Both the position numbers and the translations under genes were made by a program. Under the pieces are notes generated by a model, which was given only the letters and a program-made list of their open reading frames with translations, ran no database searches and was not told where the DNA came from. 64,000 bases of DNA from positions 124,001 to 188,000 of the forward strand of contig CAIVZM010000018.1 in assembly GCA_903910385.1 (NCBI GenBank). Reading direction: 5' to 3'. Below, piece by piece: positions 50,747 through 59,264 of this stretch. The number at the start of each line of letters is the position of its first letter. Position 1 is the stretch's first letter. The stretch comes from an uncultured Armatimonadota bacterium. GTDB taxonomy: Bacteria; Armatimonadota; Armatimonadia; Armatimonadales; Armatimonadaceae.

Positions 50747-53104
50747 ATGAAAAAATCCGTTTACCGCATTCCTTCCGAGGAAATTGTCGCTATTCTCGAT
50801 CAAAAGCAGACGCCAGCAGCAAGCCTGTCGCCTGATCGCAGCGCTTTATTACTCGCGGATTACGAACTATACCCCTCCATAGAACTACTAGCGCGCCCCT
50901 TTTTACGACTGGCGGGTATCCGTGTCGATCCTGCTCTCTCGGCGACGCAACGAACCATCCGATATACCGGGCTGTCGATTATGGAAATCGATACCGGGGC
51001 GTCGCAAACAGTTACCGGGTTGCCGGAAAATGTCAGCATCAGTTTTCCCTCCTGGTCGCCGGACGGACGCCGCTTCGCCTTTACCTGTGATACGGATCAG
51101 GGCGTCACCCTGTGGATCGGCGAACGTGATACCGCCACCTGTCGCCGTATTCCCGATGTCTATGTCACCGATATCCTTGCCGGTCCGCTTCTGTGGCGCG
51201 ACGATAATCGATCCTTATGGATTATGCAGATTCCCACGCAACGGGGACGGGCGCCGCAAGCGGAACGTATTCCCGCCGGCCCGGTGATTCAGGAAACGGA
51301 AGGGAAATCCACCCGGGACGCCACTTATCAAGACCTTCTCCAGAACGCCCATGATGAGGCGTTGTTCGTTTACTATGCCTCATCACAACTGTCAGTCGTC
51401 GACCTTGATACGGATGTCGTCTCACCGATTGGGGAACCCGGTCTGTTTCTCGCGATTCGCCCTTCACCGAACGAAAAACATCTCCTTGTCATCCGTCTGC
51501 ACCCTCCCTTTTCCTACCGGGTCCAGTACAGTGATTTTGCGCGAACGCAGGAAATCTGGGACGCTGAAACCGGCGCGACCGTCCACCTGATCGCCGATTT
51601 ACCCGTTGCCGACGAGGTTCCTCCGCAAGGCGTTCCTACTGGTCCCCGCAATATCCAGTGGCAACAGAAAAAAGACGCGACGCTGTTCTGGGCGGAAGCG
51701 CTGGATGGCGGTGACCCTCTTGCCAAAGTCTCGCATCGTGACAAACTTTTGCGTCTTTCCGCTCCCTTCGATAGTCCTCCACAGGAAGTGACACGGGTGA
51801 CACACCGCTTCTCCGGCTGGGACTGGTGTGACCGTGAAGACGAAGTCCTACTGACGGAATATGACCGTGACCGCCGATGGCGCACAACCTATCACCTTAA
51901 TTTGACAGACCCAGAGGGGACACGTAAAGTCCTGTTCGATCTGTCGATCAATGATGCCTACAATGCTCCGGGCAGTCCTGTTTACCAGATGCAACCAGAC
52001 GGGCATCGGACGATGATTCAGGACGGTGACAGCATTTATCTTGCAGGGCGGGGCGCGACGCCGCAGGGAGACCGCCCCTTTCTCGATACGCTCAATCTGC
52101 TAACCGGGACTAAAGAACGTCTATTCGTTTGTGCGGAGGACTGTTACGAGTCTTTTATCGCCTTTGTTGGCAATGACCGAAGCCGCTTGCTGACCAGTTA
52201 CCAGACCCGAACGCAACCGGCGAACTATTTTATCCGCGACCTTACCTCCGGGGATAGAAAAGCGTTGACCCATTTCCCCGACCCGCACCCGCAAATCACG
52301 GGGTTGAAAAAGGAAATTGTGCGCTACGCCCGCTCAGGAGACGGCGTCCCGCTTTCCGGCGCTCTTTATCTCCCCCCGGGCTATCAGCCGGAGTCCGATG
52401 GCCCTTTGCCACTGATAATGTGGTCTTATCCGCTGGAGTACAGCGACGCCGCCACGGCAGGGCAGATCCGTGGAAGCGAAAACACCTTTACCCGTCTCGC
52501 CGGAACATCGCCACTCTGGTTTGTGACACAGGGATACGCCGTCCTCGACGATGCGACCATGCCGGTCGTCGGTGACCCGGAAACCATGAACGACACTTTT
52601 GTGGAGCAGATTGTCGGCGCTGCGAAAGCGGCGATCGATGAATTAGCGCAACGGGGTGTCATTGACCCTAATCGCGTTCTTGTTGGGGGACATAGTTACG
52701 GTGCGTTCATGACCGCGAACCTTCTTGCGCATGCGCCCGGTATGTTCGCCGCAGGCATCGCTCGCTCAGGCGCGTACAACCGAACACTGACTCCCTTCGG
52801 CTTTCAAAGCGAACGTCGTTCTTTCTGGGAGGCGACGGACATCTATATCAAGCTGTCTCCGTTTACCTATACCAACCAGATCAAAGAGCCGATATTACTG
52901 ATTCATGGTCAGGAAGATAATAATCCCGGCACTTTTACCATGCAGAGCGAGCGCTTCTTTCAGGCGTTACAGGCAAACGGCGCCACGGCGCGTCTGGTTC
53001 TTCTTCCGCACGAATCGCATGGCTATCGCTCCCGCCAGTCCGTTCTGCATACGCTCGCAGAAATGATCGACTGGGCGAATAAGTACGTGAAAAACAAAAG
53101 TTAG
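50747..53104 (+). CDS. S9-family peptidase (prolyl oligopeptidase fold, glutamyl-endopeptidase-like)
   Basis: The 785-residue enzyme has an N-terminal beta-propeller and a C-terminal alpha/beta hydrolase. The opening YRIPSEEIVAILDQKQTPAA and the following LLLADYELYPSIELLARPFL are characteristic of the branch that includes chloroplast glutamyl endopeptidase. Catalytic triad: Ser650 in GGHSYGAFM, Asp724 in IHGQEDNN, His758 in PHESHGYR. No signal peptide is visible, so it is probably cytoplasmic. The gene stands alone between two terminated units. Confidence 0.9.
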   Translation: MKKSVYRIPSEEIVAILDQKQTPAASLSPDRSALLLADYELYPSIELLARPFLRLAGIRVDPALSATQRTIRYTGLSIMEIDTGASQTVTGLPENVSISFPSWSPDGRRFAFTCDTDQGVTLWIGERDTATCRRIPDVYVTDILAGPLLWRDDNRSLWIMQIPTQRGRAPQAERIPAGPVIQETEGKSTRDATYQDLLQNAHDEALFVYYASSQLSVVDLDTDVVSPIGEPGLFLAIRPSPNEKHLLVIRLHPPFSYRVQYSDFARTQEIWDAETGATVHLIADLPVADEVPPQGVPTGPRNIQWQQKKDATLFWAEALDGGDPLAKVSHRDKLLRLSAPFDSPPQEVTRVTHRFSGWDWCDREDEVLLTEYDRDRRWRTTYHLNLTDPEGTRKVLFDLSINDAYNAPGSPVYQMQPDGHRTMIQDGDSIYLAGRGATPQGDRPFLDTLNLLTGTKERLFVCAEDCYESFIAFVGNDRSRLLTSYQTRTQPANYFIRDLTSGDRKALTHFPDPHPQITGLKKEIVRYARSGDGVPLSGALYLPPGYQPESDGPLPLIMWSYPLEYSDAATAGQIRGSENTFTRLAGTSPLWFVTQGYAVLDDATMPVVGDPETMNDTFVEQIVGAAKAAIDELAQRGVIDPNRVLVGGHSYGAFMTANLLAHAPGMFAAGIARSGAYNRTLTPFGFQSERRSFWEATDIYIKLSPFTYTNQIKEPILLIHGQEDNNPGTFTMQSERFFQALQANGATARLVLLPHESHGYRSRQSVLHTLAEMIDWANKYVKNKS

Positions 53105-53248
53105 CTCTATATTCCCCCTGCGTCCCCAGAACTAGCGCTGCCCTCTTTCTATCCTTTTGGATCGTTGGCGGATTCCACATCAGGATATACGCCCGATGAA
53201 TGAGCTATCCCACTCTCACCTCTTTCGCTTTTTTGTTCGCGTTAGTCG

Positions 53249-53277
53249 TTGACGGTAGTACGAGACGAGCGTACAAT
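53249..53277 (+). promoter_or_regulatory. Promoter of the PhyH gene pair
   Basis: TTGACG (53249-53254), a 17-base spacer and TACAAT (53272-53277). The start codon at 53309 follows a short leader with GGAAAGGGA as ribosome site. This is a conventional leadered promoter. Confidence 0.75.
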
Positions 53278-53308
53278 CAGAGAAAGCGTTTTACCGGAAA
53301 GGGAAATA

Positions 53309-54172
53309 ATGTCTTCTATTGTTGCAAACAGGTCAGTCACCGAGGCGGAGTTGCCAGAACTGGACAGTGAATATCCGCTGACATCACAACAGATCGCCTC
53401 CTATCAGGAAAAGGGGTATATCCTTCTCCGTGGAGTCGCCTCCCCGGAGGAGACGGAGACGTACCGCGCTATTATCACCGAAATTACCAATGAGTACGCC
53501 AAAACCTACAAGCCCCTTTCGGAGCGAGATACATATGGCAAAGCGTTCATTCAGTTGAGTAATCTCTGGGAAGAACATGAGGCAGTGCAAAAATATGTTT
53601 TTGCTCGACGCTTCGCTCGTATCGCCGCCGAACTGATGGGCGTGGACTCCGTTCGTCTCTATCATGATCAGGCTCTCTACAAAGAACCAGGTGGCGGACA
53701 TACTCCCTGGCATCAGGATCAGCAGTACTGGCCACTGGATGGGGTCAAGTGCGTCACCCTCTGGATGCCGCTGGTGAACGCCTCGGAGGACATGGGAACG
53801 ATGCGCTTCGCGGCAGGCTCGCAACAACTGGGCTATCTGGGACCAATGAACATTTCGGATGATTCCGAGGTTCAACTTTCCAATATGGTAAAAGAACATG
53901 GGTACGAAATCGATTACGCCGGGGCGATGCAGGCGGGCGACGCTACTTTTCACAATGGATGGACGATTCACGGAGCTCCCGGCAACTCTTCCCTGACCCA
54001 GACACGGGAAGTGATGACGATCATCTATTTGGAAGATAACGCCATCATTACCGAACCAGATAGCGGCAGTCGCCAGAACGATCTCAAGCGCTGGTTCCCC
54101 GGATTGGCGCCGGGCGATATCGCCACCAGCAAACTCAACCCCTTGCTCTACCATAAGGAAAAAATGCCGTGA
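53309..54172 (+). CDS. Phytanoyl-CoA dioxygenase (PhyH) family protein
   Basis: A 287-residue Fe(II)/2-oxoglutarate-dependent oxygenase. The metal-binding facial triad is visible: His and Asp in HTPWHQDQQYW, the distal His in HNGWTIHGAPGN; the 2-oxoglutarate Arg lies in the following QTREVMTIIY. The frame is open 20 codons further, but that part covers the promoter. It overlaps the second PhyH gene (TGATG). Substrate unknown; this family hydroxylates many small molecules. Confidence 0.88.
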   Translation: MSSIVANRSVTEAELPELDSEYPLTSQQIASYQEKGYILLRGVASPEETETYRAIITEITNEYAKTYKPLSERDTYGKAFIQLSNLWEEHEAVQKYVFARRFARIAAELMGVDSVRLYHDQALYKEPGGGHTPWHQDQQYWPLDGVKCVTLWMPLVNASEDMGTMRFAAGSQQLGYLGPMNISDDSEVQLSNMVKEHGYEIDYAGAMQAGDATFHNGWTIHGAPGNSSLTQTREVMTIIYLEDNAIITEPDSGSRQNDLKRWFPGLAPGDIATSKLNPLLYHKEKMP

Positions 54173-55149
54173 TGATGTATGTGGGTGCGGAGGGGGACGT
54201 ATTGCAGGGCAAGACACTGAAGGCGCGGGGCGCCGTGATGGATATGTCTCCGGAAGCCTTCGGTTTTTTGCGTTCCTCGATAGATATCGTAGACGATGTC
54301 GAAGCGTTACGCGCACGCATGACCGAGGACGGCTATCTTTTTCTGCCCGGCTTACTGAACCGGGAACAGGTAATCGCAGGACGCAAGACGATACTGGAAC
54401 GCGCCGCCACCGAAGGGATTCTCGACCAAGAATTCCCGGTGGCGGACGGGATTCTCAAAAAAGGCGTCAATCCTTACTTCCGCCCGCAATACACACAGGA
54501 AAACTCCGACCTGTTACGCGTGGTCTACGATGGTTCGATGATCGCATTTTTCGACCGACTTTTCGGCGAACCGACCCGTCACTTCGACTATACCTGGCTT
54601 CGCGCCGTTGGGCCGGGGCCAGGGACATCACCGCATTGCGATATCGTCTATATGGGACGCGGCACTTTCAATCTGGTCACTGCATGGACGCCTTTTGGCG
54701 ATATTCCGCTGACAGTTGGCGGTCTGATGTTGCTGGAAAACTCGCATCGCCGACGCGACCTGACGAGCGATTATCTACAGCAGGATGTGGATAGCTACTG
54801 CCAGAACGGCCCGAACGCCACCCTGATCCGCGAAGGAAAGATGCACTGGGAACACTGGCGTAACTGGCGCACTAAGGGCGCCGATTGGGATGGAGCAATC
54901 TCCAATAACCCTGTCGCGTTACGTCAGGAATTCGGCGGCAGGTGGCTTACCTGTCCTGAGTATCGTATGGGCGATGTCCTTTTGTTCAGTATGGCGACCG
55001 TCCACGGCAGTATCGATAATCAGACACAGGTTCTCCGCCTATCGACCGACACGCGATATCAGCCCGCCAGCGAACCGGTGGATGAACGCTGGATCGGCGA
55101 TAAGCCGATTGCGCACGGGATTACCGCCAAACGCACTAAAATCTGCTGA
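54172..55149 (+). CDS. Second PhyH-family dioxygenase
   Basis: A 325-residue member of the same superfamily, only distantly similar to its neighbour. The HxD pair is in TSPHCDIVYMGRG, the distal His in ATVHGSIDNQ and the 2-oxoglutarate Arg in VLRLSTDTRYQP. It also keeps RMTEDGYLFLPGLL near residue 50, the usual N-terminal strand. ATG 54172 overlaps the previous stop; a GTG one codon earlier is possible. Two different PhyH enzymes in one transcript suggest sequential oxidations of a shared compound. Confidence 0.87.
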   Translation: MMYVGAEGDVLQGKTLKARGAVMDMSPEAFGFLRSSIDIVDDVEALRARMTEDGYLFLPGLLNREQVIAGRKTILERAATEGILDQEFPVADGILKKGVNPYFRPQYTQENSDLLRVVYDGSMIAFFDRLFGEPTRHFDYTWLRAVGPGPGTSPHCDIVYMGRGTFNLVTAWTPFGDIPLTVGGLMLLENSHRRRDLTSDYLQQDVDSYCQNGPNATLIREGKMHWEHWRNWRTKGADWDGAISNNPVALRQEFGGRWLTCPEYRMGDVLLFSMATVHGSIDNQTQVLRLSTDTRYQPASEPVDERWIGDKPIAHGITAKRTKIC

Positions 55150-55173
55150 CTATCAGGTATGCTTAGAAAGGTC

Positions 55174-55236
55174 ACGTCAGGAACGAAAATCCATCCTGAC
55201 GTTGCGTGCGGCGAAAGCTTTTAGGCATTCGCCGCA
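55174..55236. repeat. Two consecutive hairpins before the 162-aa gene
   Basis: ACGTCAGGA/TCCTGACGT (55174-55182 with 55194-55202) and TGCGGCGAA/TTCGCCGCA (55207-55215 with 55228-55236) are both perfect 9-bp stems. They may end the PhyH transcript or form a structured leader for the next gene. Confidence 0.6.
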
Positions 55237-55267
55237 GCGCATGACACTTTTGAGAGGAACCTAAACC

Positions 55268-55756
55268 ATGTCGGATATTACGACGTTAACACCGGAAGAA
55301 TTAACAGAATTGCGCGAAGGACCAGCCCTTGCAGGCGCCATCGTTGCGTCCGCCAGCCCGAACCTGATGGATATGTTCTCGGAGATGGGAGCGGCAGTAC
55401 GAAAAATCGCCGCTGCCAAAAAGGAATTTCCGAATAATGCGCTGATCGGTCGGTTGATCCCGGATGCCGAAGAAGCCAAAACCGCCGAAACTCCGAAGAT
55501 GCCGGAAATCCCTTCCGGAGCGGATGCGGCGGGTCGTCAGGCGGCGCTGGTTGCAGAATTAGCGAAAATTGCCGCCATCGCCGATAAGTACGGCGTCGAA
55601 GGCGCAGAGTACAAAAAATGGGTCTATTCGGTCGCGGTTGCGGTCGCCGAATCTGCTAAAGAAGGTGACTTCCTGGGTTTTGGCGGCGTTCTGGTCAGCG
55701 AGGATGAAAAAACGGCTCTTGCCGCCATCGCTGGCGCACTGAATGTAACGCCATAG
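55268..55756 (+). CDS. Helical protein, unknown function
   Basis: The 162-residue protein is rich in Ala and Glu and predicted helical. It has an N-terminal SPEE-like start (LTPEELTELREGPALAGAIV) and a C-terminal block EYKKWVYSVAVAVAESAKEG followed by DFLGFGGVLVSEDEKTALA. I have the impression of a widespread uncharacterised family that shares the AEAAKEG-x-FLGFGG pattern. GAGAGGAA precedes the start. A strong terminator follows. Confidence 0.65.
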   Translation: MSDITTLTPEELTELREGPALAGAIVASASPNLMDMFSEMGAAVRKIAAAKKEFPNNALIGRLIPDAEEAKTAETPKMPEIPSGADAAGRQAALVAELAKIAAIADKYGVEGAEYKKWVYSVAVAVAESAKEGDFLGFGGVLVSEDEKTALAAIAGALNVTP

Positions 55757-55808
55757 GCGCGTAAAGACACCAGACTCAACGAATCCAACTAAACCACCAA
55801 CGGTTATT

Positions 55809-55886
55809 ATCGCCCCGAGTCTCCTGTTTCCTGATTGTCTTTACCGGCAATCTCTGAGACAGGAGTCTCGGGGCGATCATTGTTTT
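55809..55886 (+). terminator. Long intrinsic terminator
   Basis: Arms 55809-55827 and 55859-55877 pair over 19 bp with one mismatch; an inner GATTG/CAATC stem lies in the loop. TGTTTTT follows from 55881. Confidence 0.85.
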
Positions 55887-55979
55887 TGATGCCGTCAGCA
55901 GGAAAGTCTCGCGCCGGAACGGAAAGCGTTGCCCAAACGGGACTTTAGAGGCAAAATCGCAGGGAGGTAAGAAAAAAAG

Positions 55980-56999
55980 ATGAATGTCTTGATTATCGGC
56001 GGAACCGGACTGATCAGTACAGCGACGACGCGGCGACTTCTGGAAAAAGGCGCTACGGTCACTCACTACAACCGTGGGAAACGTTCTGCGGAGTTCGATG
56101 GGCGCGTTGCCACTATCACCGGCGATCGTTATGACCATGTTTCCTTTGAGGCGCAAATGGCGTCTCTGCCCTACTTCGATGTAGTGATTGACATGATCGG
56201 CTACGCCCCGGAGGATGGACGGAGCCTGATACGCGCTTTCAGCGGCAAAACGAGCCATCTTGTTTTCTGTTCGACAGTGGATGTTTATGATCGCTTCGCC
56301 CTGCAAAAGAATCCCTGCTACCCGATCCCGGAGGGTGTACCGCTGGGCGGGCGTAACGATTATGGACGCAACAAGGTAATCTGTGAAAATATTCTACAGG
56401 AAGCGTCCGCAGGCGGAGCGTTTCCCCTGACCATTCTGCGTCCGGCGCACACCTACAACGATGGCGGGGCGATAATTCACTCCTTCGGATGGGGAACTTT
56501 CTGGATTGACCGCCTGCGCAAAAATCGCCCGATCATCGTCCATGGGGATGGCATGTCGCTCTGGACCGTTTGCCATGCAGATGATGTCGGGCCGGCTTTC
56601 GCAGAGGCTGCCGGAAACCCGGTTGCGATGGGCAAGTCTTATAATGTCGCCGGAGCGGAATGGCTAACATGGGATGAGATGTACCTTCTCGCCGCGCAAA
56701 CTCTGGGAACGTCCACGCCGCGTCTGAAACATATCCCATCAGAAATACTGGTGCGGATCGCTCCTAAAGTCAGTGGTATTTTCCCGGAAAACTTCATGCA
56801 TAACAATATATTTGATAACTCTGCGGCGCAACGCGACTTAAACTTTGGCTATACAGTCCCCTTTACGGAGGGCGTACGCCGTGTTGTTAACAATCTTGAT
56901 AGCCGTAATGCGGTGCAAAATAGTGACGACCAACCATGGTACGATACACTCCTTGCAGATTGGGAACGGATAATTTCCAATATTCCTCCATTAGCATAA
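55980..56999 (+). CDS. NAD-dependent epimerase/dehydratase-like protein
   Basis: The 339-residue extended SDR protein starts with the NAD-binding NVLIIGGTGLISTATTRRLL. It has FDVVIDMIGYAPEDG and CSTVDVYD, where the usual Ser is followed by an altered Tyr region (NDYGRNKVICE supplies YxxxK). It resembles the isoflavone-reductase/CSP41-like branch of NAD-dependent epimerases. GGGAGGTAAG is the ribosome site. Reaction unknown. Confidence 0.82.
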   Translation: MNVLIIGGTGLISTATTRRLLEKGATVTHYNRGKRSAEFDGRVATITGDRYDHVSFEAQMASLPYFDVVIDMIGYAPEDGRSLIRAFSGKTSHLVFCSTVDVYDRFALQKNPCYPIPEGVPLGGRNDYGRNKVICENILQEASAGGAFPLTILRPAHTYNDGGAIIHSFGWGTFWIDRLRKNRPIIVHGDGMSLWTVCHADDVGPAFAEAAGNPVAMGKSYNVAGAEWLTWDEMYLLAAQTLGTSTPRLKHIPSEILVRIAPKVSGIFPENFMHNNIFDNSAAQRDLNFGYTVPFTEGVRRVVNNLDSRNAVQNSDDQPWYDTLLADWERIISNIPPLA

Positions 57000-57186
57000 C
57001 CATAACACTTTTTATTAGGTGTAAAAGAGCATGATATATTCCCCCTGCCGGTCGTTATCATAACGCTTCCGTCTCCTCCCCCGACCTCAGTAAAGAGTAT
57101 TCGTTTTGTAATGTGGTATTCTGGGTAGACTGAAGTAAAAATGATGTAACCAAGCCTCTCCTGTGGAATCAACAGAAAGAGTCAGG

Positions 57187-58137
57187 ATGATGGGGCGTTC
57201 CGGCAACCGCTACAGGGGATTTATCTCTGGTTTGTGGTTAGCGCTATTTTTAACATTGTGGAGCGGCGTTGCCAGAGCGCAATGCTACAGCGCGCTCGAA
57301 ATCGTGTCATCGCCTGAAATGGAGAAACTCACTTCTCCGCTTGCAGAAGCGATGACAGATGATTTCCCTCATCTCCCGAATGGCCCGTCACCATACTCTC
57401 TGACATCACTGGGCGGGTCTCGCACCCTTGTTCTCTATACCGATTCCAATAGACAATCCGTTGGAGCGTCCTATCTTGCTGGCGACAAACAGTTTCATGC
57501 CATCTTTTTGAATACACATGGTTTGTATAATCTGGGGACTCTCGGCGGGGATTACAGTATCGCACGGTTCATCAATTCTTCAGGGACTATCGTCGGCGAA
57601 TCCACTACTTCTGGAAATAAAGAATTACACGCTTTCCTATATCGTAACGGTCAAATGTATGACCTCAATCGTTTTGTCAAAACTCGGGGATGGATCATTG
57701 AGGAAGTCGTTGGGTTGGAGGATGATGAGCGTATCACCGTCTTTGGCAGGTACGGCGGAATCCGCCGCGCCGCCATTTTACAGCCAATAGAACAACCTGT
57801 AACGCATATGTCGCCCCAGGCAGGGATTCTGGGAGCGTTAGCGCTGGGAGCAGGGGCAGCTTTTTTAACCAAGGAAACTTACCTGAATCCGATTGGACTT
57901 TCCTTCAATACGAGGCAAATTCCGTCGATTAACCCCTCGCTGAGTTCCGATGGCGACAGTCTATCGACTACGCTACCGAAACACTTTCCTCCTCTCCTCC
58001 TGCCGGGTGAACGCAATCCGCAACTGGCTACCGTTCCAGAACCGGGAATCCTGGTGTTTACCGGAGTTTTTGTCGGGGCGCTACTCTTACCCGGTATTTA
58101 TCGTCAAGTCTACGGTTTGCGACGCCCGATGGACTGA
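57187..58137 (+). CDS. PEP-CTERM sorted protein with HAF repeats
   Basis: A 316-residue exported protein and the likely exosortase substrate. It has a signal peptide (LWLALFLTLWSGVARAQ), HAF-type extracellular repeats (LGTLGGDYSIARFINSSG; HAFLYRNGQMYDLN) and a full PEP-CTERM tail: VPEPG, about 18 hydrophobic residues, then YRQVYGLRR. A membrane-like Gly/Ala stretch AGILGALALGAGAAFLTK sits at about residue 215. ATG 57187 is preferred to the GTG at 57163. It is 53 kb from the exosortase, as is usual for these scattered substrates. Confidence 0.82.
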   Translation: MMGRSGNRYRGFISGLWLALFLTLWSGVARAQCYSALEIVSSPEMEKLTSPLAEAMTDDFPHLPNGPSPYSLTSLGGSRTLVLYTDSNRQSVGASYLAGDKQFHAIFLNTHGLYNLGTLGGDYSIARFINSSGTIVGESTTSGNKELHAFLYRNGQMYDLNRFVKTRGWIIEEVVGLEDDERITVFGRYGGIRRAAILQPIEQPVTHMSPQAGILGALALGAGAAFLTKETYLNPIGLSFNTRQIPSINPSLSSDGDSLSTTLPKHFPPLLLPGERNPQLATVPEPGILVFTGVFVGALLLPGIYRQVYGLRRPMD

Positions 58138-58173
58138 TCACAAACCACAAACATACTTTCGTATCCAGCAGAG

Positions 58174-59106
58174 TTACTCTTGAGGCATCTTAAGAGGAGG
58201 CAAGTGCGCTTCCAGTTCGCTACGGAACTTTTCATACTGTTCTGGAAGTTTCAAACCTTCACCCAGTTTCTCCGCCGGTTCGTCCGCCGCAAAGCCTGGC
58301 GGGTCTGTGGCAAGTTCGAATAAGATGCCGCCCGGTTCGCGGTAATAGATGGAATGGAAGTAAAAGCGATCCATCACCGGCGAGACATGAAAGCCTTGCG
58401 TCTGCAACTTCGCCAGCCATTCCTCCTGCGCTGCATCATTGGGAACACGAAACGCCACGTGGTGGACAGTCCCGACGCCATTTAACCCTCGCGCCCGCGG
58501 ATTCGCCGCCAATTCTTCCGGTAAATCAATGACCGCCACACGGGCGAAAGACGCTCCCGGCTTCGCTTCAAAGACCTGTCCATTTTCGTTTTGCGGCGTA
58601 AATCCCATTATTTCCGTGAGAAGATGAATTGTCAGCTTGACATCGCGCACCGTCAAAACGACGCCGGTGATACCACGAATAGCGAATTCGGGGGGAACCG
58701 TTCCGCTCCCGGAGCCATCGCCCGGATACTCGCCCTCTTCCAGCGTCAGGCGCAACCCGTCTGGATCCGCCAGTCGCAGGGCATCCGCTCCCGCTTCGGT
58801 GAACTCGATGCCTCGGACAGCGAGTCGCTCTCGCCAGTAGTCAAGAGAACCCTTTGGAACCCCCAATGCCGTTTCCGTCACCTGTCCGATGCCGACGCGC
58901 CCCGGACTGCCCGGCCCATAAGGGAAGAAGGTGAGAATCGTCCCGGGACGCCCCAATCCATCGCCGTAATACAGGTGGTAGGTTCCAGGGTCATCGAAAT
59001 TGACGGTCTTTTTGACCAATCGCAGTCCAAGGACTCCTGCATAGAAATTCAGATTTAACTGTGGATCGCTGGCAATTGCAGTGACATGATGTATTCCGGT
59101 AATCAC
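58174..59106 (-). CDS. Ring-cleaving dioxygenase, VOC family (MhqO/MhqA-like)
   Basis: The 310-residue protein has two glyoxalase/VOC modules: ITGIHHVTAIASDPQLNLNF with LRLVKKTVNFDDPGTYHLYY, and later GITGVVLTVRDVKLTIHLLT with VGTVHHVAFRVPNDAAQEEW. His and Glu metal ligands are visible (HHVT, YHLYYG, VHHVAF, FYFHSIYYREPGGILFELAT). These Fe-dependent enzymes cleave hydroquinones and are induced by quinone stress in Bacillus. Start is GTG with AAGGAA twelve bases upstream. Confidence 0.88.
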   Translation of the reverse strand: MITGIHHVTAIASDPQLNLNFYAGVLGLRLVKKTVNFDDPGTYHLYYGDGLGRPGTILTFFPYGPGSPGRVGIGQVTETALGVPKGSLDYWRERLAVRGIEFTEAGADALRLADPDGLRLTLEEGEYPGDGSGSGTVPPEFAIRGITGVVLTVRDVKLTIHLLTEIMGFTPQNENGQVFEAKPGASFARVAVIDLPEELAANPRARGLNGVGTVHHVAFRVPNDAAQEEWLAKLQTQGFHVSPVMDRFYFHSIYYREPGGILFELATDPPGFAADEPAEKLGEGLKLPEQYEKFRSELEAHLPPLKMPQE

Positions 59107-59174
59107 GGGCGAAATTCCTTCCAGTTGGAAATATCTTCCACAGTCTATATGCCCGGAACCCTGAGGAAGTTCCC

Positions 59175-59264
59175 GTCAGGTTTCGACTGTCAGGTTTCGA
59201 CTGTCAGGTTTCGACTGTCAGGTTTCGACTGTCAGGTTTCGACTGTCAGGTTTCGACTGTCAGG
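59175..59264. repeat. 14-bp tandem repeat spanning the cobA-hemD stop codon
   Basis: Six identical copies of GTCAGGTTTCGACT run from 59175 to 59258, followed by a partial seventh. On the minus strand the seventh/sixth copies encode the last residues of the fusion protein (LTVET) and the TGA; the remaining copies are in the 139-bp gap before the dioxygenase gene. Confidence 0.97.

Noticed and set aside
59175-59264. Possible CRISPR array
   Set aside because: The 14-bp units are contiguous with no spacers and there are no cas genes, so this is a simple tandem repeat.
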